From CADEFQ01 sp035433705 (lineage in GTDB: Bacteria; Pseudomonadota; Gammaproteobacteria; Steroidobacterales; Steroidobacteraceae): a stretch of DNA of 64,000 nucleotides. A program made the translations under genes and the position numbers. The DNA lies in the NCBI GenBank assembly GCA_035433705.1, contig DAORVK010000008.1, positions 21,349 to 85,348 of the forward strand, written 5' to 3'. Of this stretch, positions 1 to 9,390 are shown one piece after another. The first letter of the stretch is position 1; the number at the start of each line of letters is the position of its first letter. The notes beneath the pieces are model-generated. The model searched no databases. It was not told where the DNA came from and saw only the letters and a list, made by a program, of their open reading frames with translations.

Positions 1-1
1 C

Positions 2-1408
2 GATCAGGGCGGACAGGGCAGTCGCGCGATTCTCTTCGACGACGAAGGCCGCGAGCTCGCGCAGGCGCGCGTGCCCATCGCGACGACGCGCATCGGCGAC
101 GATCGGGTGGAGCACGATCCGGAGGAAATCGTCACATCGCTGCGTGAGTCGGTGGCACGCGCGCTCGCGACACGCGGCGATGCACCTTGGCCCACCGCTG
201 CCGGACTTGCGACGCAGCGCTCGAGCATCGTGTGCTGGCGGCGGGCATCCGGGGAGGCACTCTCACCGGTCATTTCCTGGCAGGACCGCCGCGCAGAGGC
301 AGCACTCGTGCCCTTGCGCGCACACGAAGCTCGAGTGCGCCACCTCTCGGGGCTGCCACTGTCGGCGCACTATGGCGCGACGAAAATCCGCTGGTGTGTC
401 GATCACTTGCCCGCGGTGCGCGAAGCCGCTGCGCGCGGCGAGTTGATCGTCGGCCCGCTCGCAACCTTCCTCGCGAGCCGGCTCATCGGCCGCGCGGCGG
501 CGGTTGATCCCGCGAACGCCTCGCGCACGCAGCTGTGGGATGCGGAACGCGGCGCATGGTCCGCGGAGCTGCTGGCGCTCTTCGGCGTGGAGCGGGACTG
601 GCTGCCGGCCCCAGGCCTGACCACGCTCGACGCCCCGATAACCGAAAATCTGGTGCCCGGCACCAGGCTTTCGGTTGTGACGGGGGACCAATCGGCAGTG
701 CCGTTCGCGTGGGGGCCGCCGCGCGAGGACACGCTGTATCTCAACCTCGGCACCGGTGCATTCCTGCAACGCACGACCGGCACACGCCGCCCCGAGCCAG
801 GCCCGCTGCTCGGCAGCGTGCTGTACGGCGACGCGGCAAGCACCCTGTACTCGCTCGAAGGCACCGTCAACGGGGCGGCGAGCGCCCTCGAATGGCTCGC
901 GGCGCGTGACTCGCTCGATCTCGCGGCGGCCTGGCGCCGCTGGGAAGCGACCGCGCCCGCTGCGCGTGCGGCACCCGACCTTCTCTTTCTCAACGGCATC
1001 TCGGGCCTCGGCTCGCCGTACTGGCGCAGCCATTTCGAATCGCGCTTCGTGGGCGACGGCGACGGCGGCGCCCGTTTTGCGGCGCTGGTCGCCAGCATCG
1101 CGTATCTCGTGCGCGAGAACTTCAACGCACTCCGTGGCGCCGGACCGATCGCGCGCGCGATCGTGACCGGCGGCCTCTCGCAATCGAACGGACTCGTGCA
1201 GTTGATCGCCGACCTCTGCGGCATTCCCCTCCTGCGACCCAAGGACTCCGAGGCGACAGCGCGCGGGGTATTCGGGCTCCTGATACGGGCCCGCGCACCC
1301 GCGCCTCCCGACGGCGAAAGCCAGTCGTTCGAGCCGGGCGCCACGATGCAGGCAGACGCAGGACATCGCCGCTGGCGCGACGCCATGCTTCAGGCCCTGG
1401 CGAGCTGA
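2..1408 (+). CDS. FGGY-family carbohydrate kinase (5' end outside window)
   Basis: The frame is already open at base 2, so the gene begins upstream; the first visible residues, DQGGQGSRAILFDDEG, match the N-terminal phosphate-binding strand of FGGY kinases (DQGTTSSRAI in glycerol kinase), so only a few residues are missing. The GTG at 71 is internal. The protein should phosphorylate a sugar or polyol with ATP in the cytoplasm. LNLGTGAFLQRT and VTGGLSQSNGLVQLIADL fit the second actin-like ATPase domain, and TGDQSAVPFAWG fits the inter-domain region. It resembles glycerol kinase, but the first loop reads GGQGS instead of GTTSS and the C-terminal part is short, so the substrate is not assigned. 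The next gene is convergent. Confidence 0.85.
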   Translation, partial: DQGGQGSRAILFDDEGRELAQARVPIATTRIGDDRVEHDPEEIVTSLRESVARALATRGDAPWPTAAGLATQRSSIVCWRRASGEALSPVISWQDRRAEAALVPLRAHEARVRHLSGLPLSAHYGATKIRWCVDHLPAVREAAARGELIVGPLATFLASRLIGRAAAVDPANASRTQLWDAERGAWSAELLALFGVERDWLPAPGLTTLDAPITENLVPGTRLSVVTGDQSAVPFAWGPPREDTLYLNLGTGAFLQRTTGTRRPEPGPLLGSVLYGDAASTLYSLEGTVNGAASALEWLAARDSLDLAAAWRRWEATAPAARAAPDLLFLNGISGLGSPYWRSHFESRFVGDGDGGARFAALVASIAYLVRENFNALRGAGPIARAIVTGGLSQSNGLVQLIADLCGIPLLRPKDSEATARGVFGLLIRARAPAPPDGESQSFEPGATMQADAGHRRWRDAMLQALAS

Positions 1409-1419
1409 CGGGCGACGGG

Positions 1420-2472
1420 CTACGTGCCGAGGAGCGCCGCGACGCGCCGGTCAGCCCAGCTGGGCGCCGTGAGCTGCTCGAAGAAGCCGCAGTGGCCGCC
1501 GTGCGGCGTCAGTACGATGCTGAGTGCCGCGGGCGCTGCGAGGCGCGGCAGGTCCGACGGCGAGATGATCGGGTCGTCGAGCGCGGCGATGATGGTCGAC
1601 GGCGCCTCAAGTTGCGCAAGCCGTTCGCCGGTGATCGCGTAACCCTCGAAGTAATCGTCAAGCGTCGGGAAGCTGGTGTGGGTGCTCACGAGCTCGGCGG
1701 TCATGTGACGCAGCCCGCCCCTGCGCATGAGCGCCGTGAAGTCGTAGTCCCCGGGCCATGCCGCCTGCTTCTTGACGAGCGAGCGGCTCCACTTCTGCAC
1801 GAAATAGCGGCTGTAGAGCGGCGCGCCGTGCTCGAGGGCGTGGAGCGTGTGCTTCGGATCAAGCACCGGCGAGATTGCGACGACGCGTGCCACCTCGATA
1901 CCCGCATGGCGCGCTGCCGCCGCCGCGCGCAACAGGAAATTGCCGCCCAGCGAAAAGCCGGCGAGGTACAGGGGCCGCCCCGTGGCGCCCCGCTGGATAG
2001 TGCGCAAGGCGCCGAGCACCTCGGACAGACGGCAGGAATGAAAGAGCTCGCGGTTGAGATGGTGGGTCTCGCCGTGATCGCGCAGATTGAGCCGCACGAC
2101 CTCGTGTCCGCACTCAAAGAGCGTCTGCGCGAGCGACAGCACATAGAGCGACTGCGCGCTGCCCTCCCAGCCGTGCAACACGATGGTGAGCGGCGCCCGC
2201 GGAGCGGCCCGCGCAGGGCGCGCGCAGAATGCCTGCAGGATCGTGCCGTCGCCGCAATCGATCAGCCGCTCGACGCTCGCTGCGACCATGGGCCGCGCCC
2301 GGCGCTCGACGGCGGGCCGCCGCCAGGGCAGGCTCGGCAGGATCGACTGGGCGTGCCCGCCCCGCAGCCAGAAGGGCGGCGAGATCGAGGCATCGACGAT
2401 GGCGTGCGGATGATAGCGGGCGCCGGCCGCGATACCACCCTCGCGCCCCGCGTCAGGGAGCGGGGCGCGCAC
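1420..2472 (-). CDS. yheT: YheT-type alpha/beta hydrolase
   Basis: About 350 residues, the usual length of the YheT (UPF0017) branch of alpha/beta hydrolases. The N-terminal signature PPFWLRGGHAQSILPSLPWR is typical of this branch. The nucleophile elbow is AGFSLGGNF, the acid lies in AALDDPII and the histidine in TPHGGHCGFFE, so the catalytic triad looks intact. A carboxylesterase-type activity is expected from the family; the natural substrate is unknown. No ATG is available before the signature. The GTG at 2472 is chosen because it gives a sensible N-terminus and a 20-base overlap with the end of the upstream gene, which suggests co-transcription with the receiver protein. Confidence 0.85.
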   Translation of the reverse strand: MRAPLPDAGREGGIAAGARYHPHAIVDASISPPFWLRGGHAQSILPSLPWRRPAVERRARPMVAASVERLIDCGDGTILQAFCARPARAAPRAPLTIVLHGWEGSAQSLYVLSLAQTLFECGHEVVRLNLRDHGETHHLNRELFHSCRLSEVLGALRTIQRGATGRPLYLAGFSLGGNFLLRAAAAARHAGIEVARVVAISPVLDPKHTLHALEHGAPLYSRYFVQKWSRSLVKKQAAWPGDYDFTALMRRGGLRHMTAELVSTHTSFPTLDDYFEGYAITGERLAQLEAPSTIIAALDDPIISPSDLPRLAAPAALSIVLTPHGGHCGFFEQLTAPSWADRRVAALLGT

Positions 2473-3850
2473 GCAGTTCGACGCGATTGTTCGCGTGGCC
2501 TGCCCGGTTCCAGTCGGCGGCCGTGAGGTCGCCCGCGATCGCGGGATAGGCGATCGCGGTGTCGTCCGCGTCACCCGTCACGATGCGCACGTCGATCGCC
2601 CCGCTGCTCTCGCGGCGGCGCTCGGCGACCAGATTCGCAAACGCCAGCGATTCCCGCTGTGCGGGTCGCGTCCCGTCGAATGCGGGATTGCCGATCAGGT
2701 CGCAGCGGCCGACGGGAGTGTCGTCCGGCGCGAGCGACCAGCCTTCCGCCGCGTTGCCGATGAGACAGAATCGCCCCGGATAAGTCGTGACGTCCACTGC
2801 ACCGCGAAAGCCGCCCGCCGCGAGCTTGTCGAGCGCATCGCGCACGACGACGAGGCGGTCGTTCGCGAGTGGAATTTCTCCATAGGGCACGAGCGCGCGC
2901 GCGAGGATGCCTTCGTCGGCGAGCGTGCGCGCAGCGAGGACACCCGATGCGATCTCATCGGCACGTGCCGCTTCCGCGGCTTCGAGCGTTGCCACCTTCG
3001 TTTCAAGCGCCGCGGTCTGCGCGCGGGCGGTGACCAGTTGGGCGGCGAGCGCGCGACCGGCGCCGATCTCGCGCCACCAGAAGGCCCCTATCGCTGCCGC
3101 CGCCAACAGTGCCACGGCCGCCGCCACCCATCCCCAAGGACGCGGCGCCGCTGCCCGGGGCGCGGCCAACTGCGCCGGATCGGGCAACGCCTCCTGCACA
3201 GCGCCGCGCACGTCCTGGATCAGGCGTGCGGCGTGGTCATCGAAATGCGCGGTGATCGAGCGGCGCGAAGCGGCAACGTGCTCGCGAACGATGGCATCGA
3301 CGATGGCGCGCAACTCCGCCGCGGTGGCGGACGGGCCTGCAATCGTCGGCTCGTCGGCAGCAAACGCCGGGATGGCTGCCGCCGCACTGGCGGGTGCCGA
3401 TGCATGTGCGGGCGCGGGCGCGTCCTTGTCGCTGGGCATTACGGCGTCGAACGCGCGCTGCTCATCCGTGCGGCGGTCCGGTATCAGCTTCAGCTGATAC
3501 AGCACCTTCGATACGTCGGCCGGCTGGATCTGCTTTGGCAGCACACCGATCGCACCGAGCGCCCTAGCCTGCCCGACATACAGCTCCCCCTCCTGCGAGG
3601 TGTACATCATGATCGGGATCGTCGCCGTGCGCGGATTGTTCTTGATGATCTGCACGGCCTGAAAACCGTCCATGCCCGGCATCAGGTGGTCCATGAAGAT
3701 GACGTCCGGTCGCTCGCCAGCGAGATACTCGATCGCCTGCTCGGCGGATTCGGTGGTATCCACCTCGATTTCGTATTTCGTGAGGATACGGGAGAGGAAC
3801 GCGCGCGCCGACTTCGAATCGTCGACGATCAACGCACGTTTCGTCACCAT
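2453..3850 (-). CDS. Receiver-domain protein with membrane anchor and C-terminal exported domain
   Basis: Residues 4-122 form a CheY-like receiver domain: acidic pair D10/D11, phospho-acceptor D54 in IFMDHLMPGMDG, T84 in MMYTS and K106 in VLPKQ. A Pro/Ala-rich linker follows, then one hydrophobic helix at about 239-259, a predicted coiled coil at about 262-300, and a C-terminal domain of about 160 residues ending in NNRVELRARP, which resembles the end of OmpA-like domains. No DNA-binding or enzymatic output domain is seen. The receiver would be cytoplasmic and the C-terminus exported, an unusual arrangement. The ATG is preceded by GGGAG at good spacing. The domain calls are read from motifs; the function is unknown. 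Confidence 0.8.
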   Translation of the reverse strand: MVTKRALIVDDSKSARAFLSRILTKYEIEVDTTESAEQAIEYLAGERPDVIFMDHLMPGMDGFQAVQIIKNNPRTATIPIMMYTSQEGELYVGQARALGAIGVLPKQIQPADVSKVLYQLKLIPDRRTDEQRAFDAVMPSDKDAPAPAHASAPASAAAAIPAFAADEPTIAGPSATAAELRAIVDAIVREHVAASRRSITAHFDDHAARLIQDVRGAVQEALPDPAQLAAPRAAAPRPWGWVAAAVALLAAAAIGAFWWREIGAGRALAAQLVTARAQTAALETKVATLEAAEAARADEIASGVLAARTLADEGILARALVPYGEIPLANDRLVVVRDALDKLAAGGFRGAVDVTTYPGRFCLIGNAAEGWSLAPDDTPVGRCDLIGNPAFDGTRPAQRESLAFANLVAERRRESSGAIDVRIVTGDADDTAIAYPAIAGDLTAADWNRAGHANNRVELRARPAP

Positions 3851-3943
3851 GCAAGCTCCCGCGCAGTGCGCGTTGGGGTCAAACGGCAGGCGTGGAAGTC
3901 TAGCGCAGAACGGCGCGTTACACTGCGGGCCGTGAACTTGCGC

Positions 3944-5998
3944 ATGAATCGGGGCTTGCTCGCAGTACTGGCAGGGTTGACGGCCGCGCAGGCACAGGCA
4001 GTCGATACCCTCCGCTTCGAAGCGCGCGAAGTCGTCGCTGGCGAGACCCGACTCGAGAATGTCAGCGCACGCCTGCGGCTGACTTCGGCTTCGACGACCG
4101 AAGCGACCGTGGATATTGCACGCGTGCGCCCCGGCGAGGGCCTGCCGTCACTCGAGCAACTGCACCTCGTCTGTCACAAGCCGGTGATCGCCGATCCGCG
4201 CTTCGGCTGCGATGCGGCGACCCTCTCCGTGGCACGCACGCCGATCGGGCCGCTCTCATTCACGCTCTCGGGGGACTTTCGCACGGATGTCTCGATCGGC
4301 CAGGGGCGCGCAACCCTTGCGAAGCTCGCCGGCGGTCGCCTCGAGGTCGAGGGTCGCGCCTCCCCGCAACGCTGGCAGCTGCGCGGCGATGCCCGGGACC
4401 TGCAAGTCGCCGAATTACGCAGCCTCCTCGCGCCCTGGTACAGCCTGCCGGAGGGCTGGACGCTCGCAGGCCGGGCTGGCGCGAAGTTCTCGGCACGTGG
4501 CGGCGCAACGCCGGTGCACGCCGAGGTCACGCTCGCGCTCGCGAACCTGAATCTCTCCAACGAGGCGAGCACCCTCATCGCAGAGGAAACGGCGGCCACG
4601 CTCGAGCTGGCGCTCGATGCGCGCGAGGGCGGCTATGACCTCGACGCAACGGCAAGGGGAGAGCGCGGCCAGGCGCTCGCGGGTCCCGTGCTGCTCGACT
4701 TCAACAGCAATCCCTTCACGCTGCGCACGCGGGGCAGCTGGCGTGGCGACACCGTCGATCTCGCGCAGATCGAGGCGACCGCTCCGCAGCTGCTCGCCCT
4801 GCACGGCAATGCGACGCTCACGCTTGGCGCCACGCCCGAGCTCGCGCTGGGGCGTCTCGTGATCGAGGCGCTCGAGTTTCCAGCGGCCTACACGAGCCTC
4901 ATGCAGATCACGCTCGCGGCAACCGACTTCGGCGATCTCGTCACGGCCGGCCGCGCAAGCGGCACGGCCAGGTTCGCGCACAATGCCCTCGAGCGCATCG
5001 ATCTGCAGCTCGAGCATTTCTCGACGTACAACGAGCGCGAGTTCTTCATGAAGGACGTCGCCGGGGAGCTCCACTGGGCTGCCGCGACGAATGCCGACGT
5101 CTCGCCCTCCTGGCTGTCATGGAGCTCGGGAGGTGCGTACGGCCTCTCGGGCGGTGCCTCGCGCGTCGCTTTCGTCACGCGTGCCGCGAGTTTTGCGCTG
5201 ATCGAGCCGTGGCACATGCCGATCTTCGACGGCGCGATCGATATCCGCACACTCGCGGTCAGCGGCGCGGGTACGCCGGACATGAACGTGCGCTTCGACG
5301 CCGACATCGAGCCGATCAGCATGCCGCCGATCTGCAAGGCGTTCGGCTGGCCCGAGTTCTCGGGGCGCATCGGCGGGCGTATTCCGGGCGTCGAACTGCG
5401 CGGCAACGAGCTCACCGTCAAGGGCGACATCGAAGCGAGCGTGTTCGAAGGCACGCTCGTCACGAGTGGGCTGCGGCTCATCGATCCGCTCGGCAAGTGG
5501 CCACGACTCTTCGCCAACGTGCGCGGCCGGAGCCTCAACCTCGAGCTCGTGACGCGCACCTTCGCGGTCGGCTCGATCACCGGGCGCCTCGATGTCGACA
5601 TCCTCGGGCTCGAGCTGTTCGACTGGTCGCCCGTCGCATTCGACGCGCGGCTCGAGACGCCGAAGGGCGATCGCTCGCGTCACCGCATCAGCGCGCGAGC
5701 CGTCAGGGAGCTGTCCAACGTTGGCGGCGGCGGCGGCGGTGTGGCCCAGGCGCTGCAATCGGGCGTACTGCAATTCTTCGACGAGTACGGCTACGACAAG
5801 CTCGGCATCCGCTGCCGCCTCGCGAACGACGTCTGCCTCATGTCGGGGGTCGAGCCTGCTCCGGGCGGCTACTACATCGTGAAGGGCCGCGGCCTGCCGC
5901 GCATCGACATCATCGGCAACCAGGGCCGCGTCAACTGGCGTCAACTCGTCGCGCAGATCGTCTCGGGCCTCAACGCACAGGGCGTGGTCGTCGATTAG
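3944..5998 (+). CDS. ydbH: YdbH-like AsmA-family intermembrane lipid-transport protein
   Basis: 684 residues starting with a signal sequence (MNRGLLAVLAGLTAAQAQA, probable cleavage after AQA). The body is a long run of beta-rich, repetitive segments, as in the bridge-forming AsmA-like proteins TamB, YhdP and YdbH. The C-terminal end, with GGGGGGVAQALQSGVLQFF, a YDKLGIRC segment and a VNWRQLVAQIVSGL tail, fits the YdbH group. The assignment is supported by the next gene, a YdbL-type protein, as in the E. coli ydbH-ynbE-ydbL operon. In E. coli, YdbH works with YnbE in phospholipid transport to the outer membrane. The ATG at 3944 is preferred over the GTG at 3932; both keep the signal sequence. 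Confidence 0.75.
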   Translation: MNRGLLAVLAGLTAAQAQAVDTLRFEAREVVAGETRLENVSARLRLTSASTTEATVDIARVRPGEGLPSLEQLHLVCHKPVIADPRFGCDAATLSVARTPIGPLSFTLSGDFRTDVSIGQGRATLAKLAGGRLEVEGRASPQRWQLRGDARDLQVAELRSLLAPWYSLPEGWTLAGRAGAKFSARGGATPVHAEVTLALANLNLSNEASTLIAEETAATLELALDAREGGYDLDATARGERGQALAGPVLLDFNSNPFTLRTRGSWRGDTVDLAQIEATAPQLLALHGNATLTLGATPELALGRLVIEALEFPAAYTSLMQITLAATDFGDLVTAGRASGTARFAHNALERIDLQLEHFSTYNEREFFMKDVAGELHWAAATNADVSPSWLSWSSGGAYGLSGGASRVAFVTRAASFALIEPWHMPIFDGAIDIRTLAVSGAGTPDMNVRFDADIEPISMPPICKAFGWPEFSGRIGGRIPGVELRGNELTVKGDIEASVFEGTLVTSGLRLIDPLGKWPRLFANVRGRSLNLELVTRTFAVGSITGRLDVDILGLELFDWSPVAFDARLETPKGDRSRHRISARAVRELSNVGGGGGGVAQALQSGVLQFFDEYGYDKLGIRCRLANDVCLMSGVEPAPGGYYIVKGRGLPRIDIIGNQGRVNWRQLVAQIVSGLNAQGVVVD

Positions 5999-6071
5999 CA
6001 TGGCAGGTACACTGGTTCAGGTGGCGTTCACACGCCTGCCGGACAATGGTCACGTGATTCGGGAGAGATCC

Positions 6072-6683
6072 ATGCGAAAGGTCGTCCTGCCCTGCAAACT
6101 GGCGCTCGCCTGCCTGCTGTTCGCGGCATGCGTCACCATCAATGTCTACTTCCCGGCTGCGGCAGCCGAGAAGGCGGCGGATCAGATCATCGATCAGGTC
6201 ACGGGCTCCTCGCCCGCCACGACCAGCAAAACCCCGCCACAGACCCGCAGTGCGCCGGCACCCCAAACGCTGCTGCGTACGGTCGCGGCGGCGATCCTCG
6301 AGAGTCTCGTGCCTGCGGCCCATGCGCAGGGCGGCGCCAATCTCGACGTCGACTCGCCCGAGGTCCGCGCGATCACGGCCTCGATGACCCAGCGCTTCCA
6401 GCAGCTGGAAAAGTACTTTGCCTCGGGCGCTGCGGGCTACACGGCCGACGGACTCGTCGAAGTGCGCGACCAGGGCGCGGTGCCGCTGCCGGAACGGGCG
6501 GCCGTCAAGCGCCTCGTCGCCGAGGAGAACACTGACCGCGCGGCGCTCTACGGCGCGATCGCCAAGGCGAATGGCCACCCGGAATGGGAGGCCGACATTC
6601 GCCAGACCTTCGCGCGGCGCTGGGTCGCGCGCGCCAAGCCGGGCTGGTATTACCAGGACGGCGGCGCCTGGAAGCAGAAGTAG
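6072..6683 (+). CDS. ydbL: YdbL-type DUF1318 lipoprotein
   Basis: 203 residues. A lipobox (LFAAC) places the acylated cysteine at residue 20, followed by VTINVYFPAAAAEKAADQII, a segment typical of DUF1318 lipoproteins. A low-complexity linker leads to the C-terminal DUF1318 region (DQGAVPLPERAAVKRLV through FARRWVARAKPGWYYQD), the part shared with E. coli YdbL. No separate ynbE-like gene is visible between this gene and ydbH, so this lipoprotein may combine the YnbE-like anchor and the YdbL domain; that is inference. The ATG at 6072 is preceded by GGGAGAG. An upstream start at 6000 would bury the signal peptide and was not used. Confidence 0.8.
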   Translation: MRKVVLPCKLALACLLFAACVTINVYFPAAAAEKAADQIIDQVTGSSPATTSKTPPQTRSAPAPQTLLRTVAAAILESLVPAAHAQGGANLDVDSPEVRAITASMTQRFQQLEKYFASGAAGYTADGLVEVRDQGAVPLPERAAVKRLVAEENTDRAALYGAIAKANGHPEWEADIRQTFARRWVARAKPGWYYQDGGAWKQK

Positions 6684-6689
6684 CTCTCC

Positions 6690-6711
6690 CCGGCCGCAGC
6701 TGAGCGGCCGG
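6690..6711. repeat. Perfect 8-bp hairpin between ydbL and the SLC13 permease
   Basis: CCGGCCGC at 6690-6697 and GCGGCCGG at 6704-6711 form a perfect 8-bp stem with a six-base loop, 7 bases after the ydbL stop. No T-run follows, so it is not a standard Rho-independent terminator. It may protect the 3' end of the mRNA or be a GC-rich accident. Confidence 0.4.
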
Positions 6712-6736
6712 CGGCGCAAGGCCGCTGGCCACGACC

Positions 6737-8557
6737 ATGGCTCTCGACGCGCATGCCATCGCCGTACTCGTCCTGACGGCGTTCGCCTTCGTGCTCTTCG
6801 CGCGCGAAGACCTCGCGATCGAGACTTCGAGCCTCCTCATCGTCACGCTGCTCGCGGCCGGCTTCATCCTCTTTCCGTACGCGACAGCCGCGGGTCCGCT
6901 CGAACCTGCGGATTTTTTCCTCGGCTTCGGCAACGAGGCGCTCGTCGCAATCTGCGGGCTCGTGATGGCATGCCAGGGACTCGTGCGCACCGGCGCACTT
7001 GCGCCACTCGGCCGCTTCGTCACGCGCCTCTGGGCGGCGAGCCCGGTGTTCGCACTTGCGGTGATGCTCGCACTCACTGCCGTTTTCAGCGCCTTCATGA
7101 ACAACACGCCGCTCGTGGCGTTGATGATTCCGATCCTCACCACCGTCGCACTGCGCTCGGGCAGCTCGCCCTCGCGGACACTGATGCCGATGACCTTCGC
7201 CGCACAGATCGGCGGCATGGGTACACCGATCGGCACCTCGCTCAACCTGCTGGTGATCGGTACCGCGGTGAGCCTCGGGGTGCCGCAGTTTCACATGTTC
7301 GATTTTCTCGAGCCCGCAGCGATCGCGGGCGGCATCGGCATTCTCTATCTGTGGCTCATCGCCCCGCATCTGCTGCCGAAGGGCGCCGCAGTTGCCGACA
7401 CCTCGCCGCGCGTCTTCATCGCCCAGATGCGCATCAAGGCAGGCGGCACGGCCGACGGCGCGACGCTCGCCGACATGATCAGAAAGACCGGTGGCGCGAT
7501 GAAGGTGCGGGCAGTCACCCGTGGGGCGGGTCTGGCAATCGTGCCACTGCCCGACACGGTACTCGCGGCCGGGGATCAACTGCACGTGCGCGACACGCCG
7601 GAGCGCTTGATGGAGTATGCGCGCGTGATCGGCGGAGATCTCTACGCCGACGATGCACCGGTCGATGAGCAGCATCCGCTCAAGGCGGAAGACCAGCAGA
7701 CCGCCGAGCTCGTCGTGACGCCCGGCTCGCTGCTCGCCGGGCGCACACTCGACGAGGTCGACTTCGACGAGCGCTATCAGCTGGTGGCGCTGGCACGGCA
7801 TCGTCCCGGCGAGGGCGACGAGTGGGGCGCCCGGGTGGCGCGCCTGCAGGCGGAGCAGCTCGGCGTCGGCGACGTGCTGCTTGTTCAAGGCCCCGCGGCA
7901 CAGATTGCGGCCGTCAAGCGCAGCGGCGAGCTGCTGGTGCTCGACGCCACCACCGACGTGCCCGAAACGCGCAAGGCGCCGCTGGCGCTCGCGATCATGG
8001 CGATGATCATTCTCGCCGCTTCGCTGCGCATCGCGCCGGTGGCGATTGCCGCGCTCGTCGGGGTGCTGCTGATGGTGTTCACGGGCTGCCTCAAGTGGCG
8101 CGACGCCACGCGCGCGCTCGACTCATCCATGATTTTCCTGACGGTGGCGGCGATTGCGCTGTCCCTCGCGCTCGTGAAGACCGGCGCGGCGGCCTTCGTG
8201 GCGGGCCAGCTCGTTGCAGTCTCCGTGTCGCTGCCGCATCCGGTGATCCTGAGCGCGACGATGATCTTCATGGCGGTACTCGCGAACTTCGTGTCGAACA
8301 GCGCCGCCGCCGTCATCGGTACGCCGATCGCAGTGGAACTTGCCCGTCAGCTCGGCCTCGCACCCGAGCCGTTCGTGCTGGCGGTCCTCTTCGGCGTCAA
8401 CATGGGCTATGCCACTCCGCTCGCCGACAACTGCAACCTGCTGGTCTTCAGCGCCGGCGGCTACCGTTTCAAGGACTTCGTGCGCGTCGGGGTGCCGCTG
8501 ATGCTGATCATGTGGCTCACGCTCTCCTGGCTGCTGCCACAGTACTATCCGCTCTGA
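6737..8557 (+). CDS. SLC13/DASS-family permease with RCK_C domains
   Basis: 606 residues, an inner-membrane transporter. Hydrophobic segments occupy about 1-215 and 415-606. Between them lies a soluble region with two TrkA_C (RCK_C)-like blocks: AVTRGAGLAIVPLPDTVLAAGDQLHV and LLAGRTLDEVDFDERYQLVALARH. The motifs AFMNNTPLVALMIP and GTPIGTSLNLLVIG, and their C-terminal counterparts NFVSNSAAAVIGTPIA and NMGYATPLADNCNLLVFS, are the duplicated SNT-type substrate-binding hairpins of SLC13 carriers. Such proteins carry dicarboxylates, sulfate or similar anions with sodium; the substrate is not assigned. The next gene is convergent, 2 bases away. Confidence 0.9.
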   Translation: MALDAHAIAVLVLTAFAFVLFAREDLAIETSSLLIVTLLAAGFILFPYATAAGPLEPADFFLGFGNEALVAICGLVMACQGLVRTGALAPLGRFVTRLWAASPVFALAVMLALTAVFSAFMNNTPLVALMIPILTTVALRSGSSPSRTLMPMTFAAQIGGMGTPIGTSLNLLVIGTAVSLGVPQFHMFDFLEPAAIAGGIGILYLWLIAPHLLPKGAAVADTSPRVFIAQMRIKAGGTADGATLADMIRKTGGAMKVRAVTRGAGLAIVPLPDTVLAAGDQLHVRDTPERLMEYARVIGGDLYADDAPVDEQHPLKAEDQQTAELVVTPGSLLAGRTLDEVDFDERYQLVALARHRPGEGDEWGARVARLQAEQLGVGDVLLVQGPAAQIAAVKRSGELLVLDATTDVPETRKAPLALAIMAMIILAASLRIAPVAIAALVGVLLMVFTGCLKWRDATRALDSSMIFLTVAAIALSLALVKTGAAAFVAGQLVAVSVSLPHPVILSATMIFMAVLANFVSNSAAAVIGTPIAVELARQLGLAPEPFVLAVLFGVNMGYATPLADNCNLLVFSAGGYRFKDFVRVGVPLMLIMWLTLSWLLPQYYPL

Positions 8558-8559
8558 CG

Positions 8560-9390
8560 CTACTCGCGCATGCCGACGCCACGGTTCATGAGAAGCACCG
8601 CGATCACGAACATGCCCGCCGCGAAGGCAGACATGAGCCCGAAGGCGATCACGACGTTCACGTCGGAGGTACCGAGAAAACCGTAGCGGAACGCATTGAC
8701 CATGTAGAGGATGGGATTTGCGTAGGACAGCTTCTGCGCCCAGAGCGGCAGCAGCGCAATCGAGAAGAACACGCCGCCGAAATAGGTGAGCGGGGTCAGC
8801 ACGAACGACGGTATCCAGTTCACCTGCTCGAAGTTCTTCGCGAACATCGCGTTCAGGAAGCCGCCGAGCGAGAAGACGATCGACGTGAGGAGCCCCGCGC
8901 CCGCGATCAACATGAGATGGTGGATCGCGAGCTTCGCAAACAGCAGCGAGATCACCGTGACCACTACGCCGACAAGCAGCCCGCGCACCACCCCGCCGCC
9001 GACGTAGCCGAGCACGATCACCCAGTTCGGCAGTGGCGAGACGAGCAGTTCCTCGACGTGCTTGCTGAACTTGGCGCCGAAGAACGACGACACGACGTTC
9101 GCGTAGGAGTTCGTGATCACCGCCATCATGATGAGCCCGGGCGCGATGAACTGCATGTAGTCGACGCCGCCCATGGGACCGATGCGCCGGCCGATCAGCG
9201 CACCGAAGATCACGAAGTAGAGCGTGGCGGTGACGGCCGACGGCACGATGGTCTGGCCCCAGATGCGGATGATCCGCTCGAATTCGCGCCGCATGATCGT
9301 CTTGAAGCCGACCCAGCGCGTGTGTACGGCCGGCGGCAGGGGCGCCGCAGTCGATGTGGGCCCGGGGTTGGCGCCAGCGGCAGCGCTCAT
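8560..9390 (-). CDS. ABC-2 type transporter permease (YadH-like)
   Basis: 276 residues with about six membrane helices; the ABC-2 signature is visible in the C-terminal half (FEQVNWIPSFVLTPLTYFGG, then LPLWAQKLSYANPILYMVNAFRYG). This pattern is typical of the YadH/NodJ/DrrB-type permeases. It should form a homodimer that works with the ATPase encoded just upstream; the ATG overlaps that gene's stop by four bases (ATGA), so the subunits are translationally coupled. Export of a small molecule, lipid or polysaccharide is expected from the family; the cargo cannot be read from the sequence. Confidence 0.9.
   Translation of the reverse strand: MSAAAGANPGPTSTAAPLPPAVHTRWVGFKTIMRREFERIIRIWGQTIVPSAVTATLYFVIFGALIGRRIGPMGGVDYMQFIAPGLIMMAVITNSYANVVSSFFGAKFSKHVEELLVSPLPNWVIVLGYVGGGVVRGLLVGVVVTVISLLFAKLAIHHLMLIAGAGLLTSIVFSLGGFLNAMFAKNFEQVNWIPSFVLTPLTYFGGVFFSIALLPLWAQKLSYANPILYMVNAFRYGFLGTSDVNVVIAFGLMSAFAAGMFVIAVLLMNRGVGMRE

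Noticed and set aside
2495..3943. A long N-terminal extension of the ydbH frame
   Set aside because: The extension runs antisense through the receiver-protein gene, while ATG 3944 starts a proper signal peptide.
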